Program-made: the position numbers and the translations under genes | Shown here: piece after piece, positions 56,939-64,000 of the stretch | How the letters are laid out: each line of letters opens with the position of its first letter | How positions within the stretch are numbered: the first letter of the stretch is position 1 | DNA from: Nemertoderma westbladi | Lineage: Eukaryota; Xenacoelomorpha; Nemertodermatida; Nemertodermatidae | NCBI GenBank assembly: GCA_032718475.1 | Contig: JAUCBJ010001300.1 | Coordinates: 20,926 to 84,925, forward strand | Length of the DNA stretch: 64,000 nt | Direction of reading: 5' to 3' | Notes under the pieces: generated by a model | The model's input: only the letters and a program-made list of their open reading frames with translations | Database searches by the model: none | What the model was told of the DNA's origin: nothing

Positions 56939-58140
56939 TTGCTATTTTTTTTACTCTCGATATTTTTACTATCGATATTTTTACTCTCGATATTTTTACT
57001 CTCGATATTTTTACTTTCGATATTTTTACTCTCGATATTATTACTCTCGATATTTTTACTCTCGATATTTTTACTCTCGATATTTTTACTCTCGATATTT
57101 TTACTTTCGATATTTTTACTCTCGATATTTTTACTCTCGATATTTTTACTCTCGATATTTTTACTCTCGATATTTTTACTCTCGATAATTTTACTCTCGA
57201 TATTTTTACTTTCGATATTATTACTCTCGTTATTTTTACTCTCGATATTATTACTCTCGATATTTTTACTTTCGATATTTTTACTCTCGATATTTTTACT
57301 CGCGTTATTTTTACTCGCAATATTTTTACTCTCGATATTTTAACTCTCGATATTTTTACTCTCGATATTTTTACTCTCGATATTTTTACTCTCGATATTT
57401 TTACTCTCGATATTTTTACTCTCGATATTTTTACTCTCGATATTTTTACTCTCGATATTTTTACTCTCGATAATTTTACTCTCGTTATTTTTACTCTCGA
57501 TATTATTACTCTCGTTATTTTACTCTCGATATTTTTACTCTCGATATTTTTACTCTCGATATTTTTACTCTCGATATTTTTACTCTCGATATTTTTACTC
57601 TCGATATTTTTACTCTCGATATTATTACTCTCGTTATTTTACTCTCGATATTTTTACTCTCGATATTTTTACTCTCGATATTTTTACTCTCGATATTTTT
57701 ACTCTCGATATTTTTACTCTCGATATTTTTACTCTCGATATTTTTACTCTCGATATTTTTACTCTCGATATTTTTACTCTCGATATTTTTACTCTCGATA
57801 TTTTTACTCTCGATATTTTTACTCTCGATATTTTTACTCTCGATATTTTTACTCTCGATATTTTTACTCTCGATATTTTTACTCTCGATATTTTTACTCT
57901 CGATATTTTTACTCTCGATATTTTTACTCTCGATATTTTTACTCTCGATATTTTTACTCTCGATAATTTTACTCTCGTTATTTTTACTCTCGATATTATT
58001 ACTCTCGTTATTTTACTCTCGATATTTTTACTCTCGATATTTTTACTCTCGATATATTTACTCTCGATATTGTTACTCTCGAGATTTTTACTCGCTATAT
58101 TTTTACTCGCGATATTTTTACTCTCGATATTTGTCATGTC
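56939..58140. repeat. satellite array, 15-bp unit ctcgatatttttact
   Basis: About 79 units with few variants (tattattact, cgttattt, tttcgata). A unit length divisible by three gives long open frames on both strands (FLLSI and SRVKI repeats); these are not taken as genes. Confidence 0.96.
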
Positions 58141-59258
58141 TCGATATTTTTCAAAATAACCTATACATACACACTATCTTATATAATATATTTGACGTAC
58201 ACCCAGGAATGGACAGGAGTAGCCAGAATGATGGTATGAATGACCTCATTCATTGATTTGAATTAGATTCAAATAGATCAGTGCTACTTTAGCAACTTGC
58301 AGGGGTGGAGTAGTCGTACTTTTGCGCTATTATAGTGGTAGAGATACAATTGCGACGTTTATATCGTCATAGTAGAGTACCGGTACCTTTTACTAATCAT
58401 TTTTTAGTCACATGATATTAGTAGCCTATATTGTTTAAAAAATGCGCTGTGTGGTTGCAACCTTGGAGATTAATAATTTTGGTAAAATCCCCCCACCCCC
58501 GGATACTCCCATGCTGTAAAACATTATTACATTACATTTTCGGACCTCATCTGTACGTAAGCACCATAGAATAATATTGCTAATGATTCCCTATGTAAAA
58601 CCAAGACAATAGATTAGCCGTAACGCGACAATTAGCCGTAACGCGACTTTTAGAGTAGCTGTATCGCGACTTTGAAAGTCGCGTTACGGCTAATCTCCCA
58701 AAAAATTAGCCGTAACGCGACGACACTGGCTGCTTCCACCCCATCTATAGTATGTTGGTCTGTAGACATTCGCAGCACAAAGTCCCACAAGTGACATAAG
58801 GGCACTTACTTATATAGCCTTAATGGCTTGCCGTGTGTAGATGTCTCACCGGATGTTTAATTAAAATATATTCTAGGGATTATTTTAGTAGAAGGTAATT
58901 AAAACTTTACCACACAAAGGAAGTATGCGCGCCTCATATCGGATGCGACGAGTACAGTATTAGCCCAACCCTGGCTTTCATCCTTCAGTGGTCGATAAAT
59001 GGGAACCAAAGCAACTTGGGAAACATAGTGGAAGTGGAAGGGTTTACTGTGGAAGATCACCCATGATGATGAATAGGCATTCCTTGGCTTAACGAGCCTA
59101 AAAGATTCTCCTATTCAATGTACAGTATTGCAAAATGTTCGAATGTGTTCTTTTAATTCAGTTCTAAATTCACTTCATGCTTAAGAGACATAAGGGACAA
59201 ATTATAACATACAACATAAATAAATATTGCAAAGTTCTGTCACAAACACAAGTTAGAT
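58141..59258. other. non-coding with attagccgtaacgcgac repeats
   Basis: At 58614-58722 the 17-bp motif attagccgtaacgcgac occurs three times direct and once inverted (gtcgcgttacggctaat). The rest shows nothing. Confidence 0.7.
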
Positions 59259-59900
59259 TTAAAAAGTTATACAACAACGACCCGTATGATCAGGATTGCG
59301 TCGTTTGAAACTAGCAATTACGACTTTCTCGTATACATCAACAACACCTTCACCAGTGAGAGCACTGCATTCCATGTAACTGTCAGCTCCAATCTTCTTC
59401 GCCATTGCTTCGCCATCCTTTGTCAATACCGGGTTTCCATTGGTACGACTCAAATTTCTCAAGATGTCAGCATCTATTCGAAGATCAATCTTAGTACCCA
59501 GTAACACAATCGGAACCCCAGGGCATCGGGTTTTTATCTCAGTAGCCCAGAAATCTTGAACTCTGTAAAAAGAAGCTGGATGAATCACTGAGTAGCAAAT
59601 AATACATACTATCGAAGAGCACTCATCGCCGAACACATTCAGATACATATTCCTATTATATGAGCTGCAGTCGAGAAATCGTAGTAGATAAGGTAAACCG
59701 TCACTTATAGAAGAAAATTCTGTTGTACTCTCCGAACTATAATCTCCTTTGTAAGATGGCATCGATTCTGATGGTTTTGCACTCAGCATAGGGTTTCGTT
59801 TGTTTGGAATCACCCCATACGGACCATTTGTATTATAATTTATGAAAAAAGTCTTCCCAACGTACAGGTCTCCAACTACAATGCATTTAATAATATACAT
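59259..59900 (-). CDS. atypical Rho-family small GTPase
   Basis: Rho GTPases are membrane-anchored switches for the cytoskeleton. The 213-residue frame keeps a P-loop GDLYVGKT (10-17), the guanine-specificity motif LLGTKIDLR (133-141), the SAL motif (179-181) and a C-terminal CaaX box CITF (210-213) after a basic Lys-Arg-Arg stretch. Switch I lacks the usual Thr (IPNKRN at 31-36). Switch II has DCSSYNRN at 77-84 instead of DTAGQE, so the catalytic Gln is absent. An expanded, Ser-rich segment (37-68) lies between them. It is intronless with a good start context (G at -3). It could be a GTPase-deficient, always-bound switch like some Rnd-type proteins, or a diverging retrocopy. No stop or shift was seen. 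Confidence 0.85.
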   Translation of the reverse strand: MYIIKCIVVGDLYVGKTFFINYNTNGPYGVIPNKRNPMLSAKPSESMPSYKGDYSSESTTEFSSISDGLPYLLRFLDCSSYNRNMYLNVFGDECSSIVCIICYSVIHPASFYRVQDFWATEIKTRCPGVPIVLLGTKIDLRIDADILRNLSRTNGNPVLTKDGEAMAKKIGADSYMECSALTGEGVVDVYEKVVIASFKRRNPDHTGRCCITF

Positions 59901-60370
59901 TTCTTTTCCTGACAGTTCTTGTACCTTCTGTTAATTTAGCTTAAAATATAAATATCGCATGACCTAAATTATTGACTTAATTAAGAAAGCATTGTGCTAT
60001 ACCAATGTCCATGAAGAAGGAGAGTATAGTGGAAGTGGGCAGTAGTCCTCACTAATGAAATTATGCAGTATGCTATAATTTTTTATCTACAACTCCACTC
60101 ATATATCACTGAATTCTTAGTAATCGCAGAGGTCACTAAAATCTTCATAATCGCGAATCTTATCAAACTATTTCAAATCAAACTAATTCTCACTAAAAGT
60201 GTCCCAAATACTGTCCGGTTTTGGTTCAGTGCCTTTGAGCCTTGTATTGGGAATAGGGTTGGTGCGCGAAACAATCGAATAAGGGGTAACAAGGTGCTCT
60301 GAATCGAGTGGCGGGGTTTGTTTTTTGTAAATGAGGAAATGGTCGAAATGGCGGGTTTAAGTTAGCCCGG
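59901..60370. other. non-coding upstream of the Rho-like gene
   Basis: Presumed promoter side of the gene; no clear TATA box identified. Confidence 0.4.
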
Positions 60371-60769
60371 GAAGCCAATTTTGAAAATCGGCTGTGATTG
60401 GCTGCTACATATTTGACGTAATTACGCAGTGCTCTGATAATTTTTTATTTTTTTTATTTTTATTTTTTTTATGATAGAGATTTTCGATCGATTCAAATAC
60501 ATATTAAATATCAATCATTTCACACGTGGCTTATATTAATTGAAAGCAGAGAGTCTTGTGCGTCTTTTGGCACTACAATTAATGAAATTCATGGTGATAT
60601 AATGTTGTTTCCACTTTCCTTTCCAGCAGTATTTCCAGCAGCAATACTGCATTCCAAGCTGTTTGAGTATGGTGTGACGGTAAGGCCTATACAGATTATT
60701 AGATTTAAAATAACATTAAATTTTAATACCGGTCAGCCGGTACTATAATACAGTAATTATTGGCAGTAG

Positions 60770-61992
60770 TAAGGAGCCCCTAAAGGGACATGAGAAAAAA
60801 AAAATATTTTTCGCTAACTCGTGCGAACGACTTAGTATGTCGTGCGAACGACTTAGTATGTCGTGCGAACGACTTAGTATGTCGTGCGAACGACTTAGTA
60901 TGTCGTGCGAACGACTTAGTAAGTCGTGCGAACGACTTAGTAAGTCGTGCGAACGACTTAGTAAGTCGTGCGAACGACTTAACTAACTCGTGCGAACGAC
61001 ATACTAACTCGTGCGAACGACTTACTAAGTCGTGCGAACGACTTACTAAGTCGTGCGAACGACTTACTAAGTCGTGCGAACGACTTAACTAACGCGTGCG
61101 AACGACTTAGTAACTCGTGCGAACGACTTACTAAGTCGTGCGAACGACTTACTAAGTCGTGCGAACGACTTAACTAACGCGTGCGAACGACTTAGTAACT
61201 CGTGCGAACGACTTACTAACTTTACTTTGATTGGCTAAATAATACTGGTAATAAAAGTACAACCTTTTTAGCGGGATTTTCAATTCAATCTACAGCATTT
61301 GTTGATGGCATTATTGGTTGAAAATATTATTATCAATGGCTGAACGCGCTCTGTTAATATCGACGTACTTTAACTTAGGCCGACAATACAACCGACATAT
61401 TGTAGCAAATTATAATATCTTTAACATATTAATTTTACTTTAACTTATTCAGTAAATAGCTGTATTATCTACGGTCAGCGCTGTTAGATAAGCTGATTAT
61501 AGTGTCAGGTGTTGTTGCTGTGTTGCTAAGCAACATTCCCATCTCACTATTGTATCGAACAGCTGTAGTCGAAATCTCAGGTTTTGGGGGGAGGTGAGAT
61601 AGGTCCTACTATTTAGAGTATTGTACAATATTGTGACTCCAGCCGGAATATTCGATTTAAATAAAGTACGTACCCGTATTTCACTTTCAGGCTCTCGTTT
61701 CATATTTCACTCAGTCGCTTACGCTCGTTCTTAATAAAATTAATTCGAATAAGTAATGCGTAACATCCCTAATGAAACCAGTGGGTGCATTAATGGATAT
61801 TTCCGGAAAATGATTTGGTTGAACGTGTATAACGTAATATTAGTATGTCGTTCGCACGACTTAGTTATGTCGTTCGCACGACTTAGTGTGTCGTTCGCAC
61901 GACTTAGTAAGTCGTTCGCACGACATACTAAGTCGTTCGCACGAGTTAGCAAAAAAAAAAAAAATTTCTCATGTCCCCTTAGGGGCTCCGTA
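60770..61992. mobile_element. non-autonomous IS3EU-like element (MITE) with satellite arms
   Basis: The ends TAAGGAGCCCCTAAAGGGAC and its inverted counterpart (gtccccttaggggctccGTA) bound the element. It has a perfect 6-bp direct repeat CAGTAG at 60764-60769 and 61993-61998. The termini resemble the larger transposon (TACGGAAGCCC...). Inside the ends are oppositely oriented tandem arrays: about 20 units at 60813-61215 and about five at 61845-61950. It codes for nothing. Confidence 0.85.
60813..61215. repeat. tandem repeat of about 21 bp, tcgtgcgaacgacttagta unit
   Basis: About 20 copies with spacers tatg, taag and taac. The unit core gtcgtgcgaacgac is nearly palindromic. An inverted short array is at 61845-61950. 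Confidence 0.95.
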
Positions 61993-62372
61993 CAGTAGGC
62001 TACACTTGCATATTCAAAAAATGTCGCCGGTAAACCCAACTTAATAAAGTAAAGCTGCAATACTCAGATACTGCACTAGGCTGATAGGGTTGGCGGTAGG
62101 CAAGGAAATGCTGCCTACCCGTCAGGAAATCTGCTGAGTTTGTAATTGTAACCAGCATTTTATCATCTTCCCTTTTATGAAGTTAATTAATTGTACAGTA
62201 GTGTCAAAAGACGCGCAAGACTCTCCGCTTTCAATTGATATAATCCACGTATGATTTAATGTGTATTTGAAACGATCGAAAATCTCTCTCAAGATAAAAA
62301 AATTATCGGAGCCCTGCGTAATAACGTCAAATATGTAGCTGCAAATCACAGCCGATTTTCAAAATTGGCTTC

Positions 62373-63495
62373 ATGCACGCATACATGCACGCATACATGC
62401 ACGCATATATGCTCTATGGTGTCTCATGGAGGCGGCCAACTGAAAAAAATATATGTGGCACCCATGGTCCACACTTATTATTAAGTCATTCGTGGACCAT
62501 GGAGGCCTCCTATAAAAATATACTTAGCTTCCACGGTTCAAATAATAAACAAGTAACATAATTAATATTGTAGTAATAAATGGTTGGCACTCACGGGCCA
62601 GATAGGTGGCCCATGGAGGCCAACTCAATAGAAAAGCATTAGTCTTGGCCCAGGGAGGCATTCTTATTTTAAAAAGTCAATAGGACGATCCTGCTAGAGC
62701 TACCTCTATCAGTCTTGCAGTCTTAAGTTCAAAGGCAGAAAGGGTCTAGGCCTACAGTACCTATAAATGACCACGCATTGAAGCTCACAATCCGCTTACC
62801 CTAGACCTTCCTATTTTTACACTGACACATAAGAAATCCGCATGCGGATGCATCATCGACCAATCAAAATTGCTAATCATCCCCTTCTATTTCCTTAGAA
62901 ATTGGAAAATTTCCTTAGAAAATCCATCCTATTGGCTTTTTTAGTCTTACTCTTAAGATGTGGTTTTCAAGCAATGTTAGAGTTTGAATAGTAACTTGGA
63001 ACCTTCTGTTGGCCTGTTTAATAATCCTTTAAAATATTGGGTGTTATAACGAACCTGCCTATTAATAGGCCAGGGTAGTGTTCTTGTCAAGAGTTGAGCC
63101 GTTCAAAAACACGATGTGGTTATGTGTGTGTGTATGTATAACCATCCAATATCTCAAAAACTCAAGCAGGTACGCAAAAATTTTAATAACAAACTCTCCA
63201 TAAATTTTGGTTGCGCACAAGACTGTATATTTTTTGTGGCGTTTCGATCACGGGGTCACTGAAAAATAGCGGTTTTGAAAATTTAAAGTCGAATTTCACC
63301 GATTTCAACTCGTCGAGTATGCACCAACTTTTTTATTTGAGATATTCAGTCATCTGAGCAACATATTTGAGCCTCAGAATCTTTTCAAATATCGCCAATC
63401 TCGCACAGAACGTCGCCAAAATTTGTTAGTCCGGCAAAAAAACGCACAAATTCGTCTAAAAGAGTAAATTATTTAGTTGCGGAATAATATGATTC
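62373..63495. other. non-coding with short repeats
   Basis: 62375-62408 is a 12-bp tandem repeat (catgcacgcata). 62418-62660 has irregular copies of ccatggaggc in both orientations. No gene was recognised. Confidence 0.6.
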
Positions 63496-63496
63496 A

Positions 63497-63933
63497 ACTA
63501 GAAAAGCCAGCAAGCTGGCTATAAGGAGACCGTCCATAGACAAACGTAGTGTTAGTTGGGTCCCTCCTCATTCATTATCATCAACTCCCTCCCACCTAAC
63601 ATAGCAGTGAGTAACCTTATAGATTATTGTCATAGGATTCACTGGGAAGAGCTATTCATCTGGTGGGGTAATACATTATACAAACTTACAGTTGATGTTT
63701 GATTACTGTCTGGGTTAGAGTGAGATAGTAATAAATTTGGCAAGTAATATACTTCTCTGCAGTTTGGGCTATCCATTCAATAAATAGTAGTAGCTTACTA
63801 GGCCCACATGAGTACCAGCAGCTGGTGTTTCTATCGTTGAGTTGATGGCAATTTTCGTGTTTTCATTTTCGCTCACTCAGGGTACTGGTTTGAGGGGCAG
63901 GTTCGTTTAAAGCCAGCTTGCTGGCTTTCTAGT
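63497..63933. repeat. possible small inverted-repeat element of 437 bp
   Basis: actagaaaagccagcaagct at the left end pairs with agcttgctggctttctagt at the right. Each end is itself nearly palindromic (agccagcaagctggct). No clear target duplication. Confidence 0.55.
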
Positions 63934-64000
63934 TCAGACAGAATGTTAAAGTAAGCTTTAGAGATTTAGTCATTTAGTGTCTGGATTAGTATGCTATAAA

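Larger units (their letters stand above)
60371..62372. mobile_element. outer inverted-repeat element, interrupted
   Basis: The left arm (about 60371-60590) and right arm (about 62160-62372) are inverted copies, starting gaagccaattttgaaaatcg and including ctacatatttgacgt, agagattttcgatcg and gagagtcttg. A few substitutions and indels separate them. Without the inner element it would be about 0.78 kb, a size usual for non-autonomous elements. No target duplication was found. Confidence 0.7.

Overview
The window is a repeat-dense, AT-rich piece of an animal genome. It contains metazoan-type genes (MGAT2, ATG12 and a divergent Rho-family GTPase), a HECT gene with recognisable GT/AG introns, a tRNA-derived SINE, and LINE, tyrosine-recombinase and BEL/Pao retroelements. 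The frequent short motifs TAGGCCTA and ACCGGTA and the IS3EU/HECT element suggest a marine invertebrate, perhaps a deuterostome. The sequence alone does not fix the lineage.

Layout. 0.2-6.1 kb: a complete DNA transposon with a perfect 6-bp target duplication (GCTACA), long inverted ends that contain a 20-bp minisatellite, a DDE transposase gene on the minus strand and a HECT E3-ligase-like gene on the plus strand. 6.1-13.3 kb: non-coding, with a perfect 108-bp hairpin and a decayed LINE. 13.3-15.3 kb: the host genes MGAT2 and ATG12, head to tail on the minus strand and only about 230 bp apart. 15.3-25.4 kb: mostly interspersed repeats, inverted repeats and satellites, including a 2.1-kb array of a 19-bp unit. 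25.5-33.1 kb: a tyrosine-recombinase retrotransposon with split direct repeats (A1 - body - B1 A2 B2). It encodes RT-RNase H, a zinc-knuckle protein and the recombinase, in an order I do not recognise as the usual one. 33.1-38.7 kb: a minisatellite-core repeat, a SINE, a low-complexity gag-like coding region on the minus strand with an upstream TATA box, and another interspersed repeat. 38.8-51.2 kb: a young BEL/Pao-type LTR element with 1.21-kb LTRs, a 5-bp target duplication, a 1,533-codon Gag-protease ORF that has lost RT and integrase, and a downstream Cys-rich accessory ORF with breaks. 51.2-59.2 kb: non-coding, LINE fragments and a 1.2-kb array of a 15-bp unit. 59.3-59.9 kb: an intronless atypical Rho GTPase. 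60.4-62.4 kb: two nested inverted-repeat elements. The inner one is a non-autonomous relative of the first transposon, with its own perfect 6-bp target duplication (CAGTAG). 62.4-64 kb: non-coding with small repeats.

How it fits together. Three genes look like host genes (MGAT2 in the Golgi N-glycan pathway, ATG12 in autophagy conjugation, and the Rho-like GTPase). Nearly everything else is mobile DNA or tandem repeats. A recurring theme is tandem arrays at, or inverted around, the ends of mobile elements: 0.3/5.8 kb, 60.8/61.9 kb, 22.2/24.9 kb and 17.4/33.1 kb. The strongest novelty candidates are the HECT-carrying IS3EU-like transposon and its small relative, the tyrosine-recombinase element with its gene order, and the RT-less BEL element with its extra ORF. 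All identities, spacings and boundaries were judged by eye.
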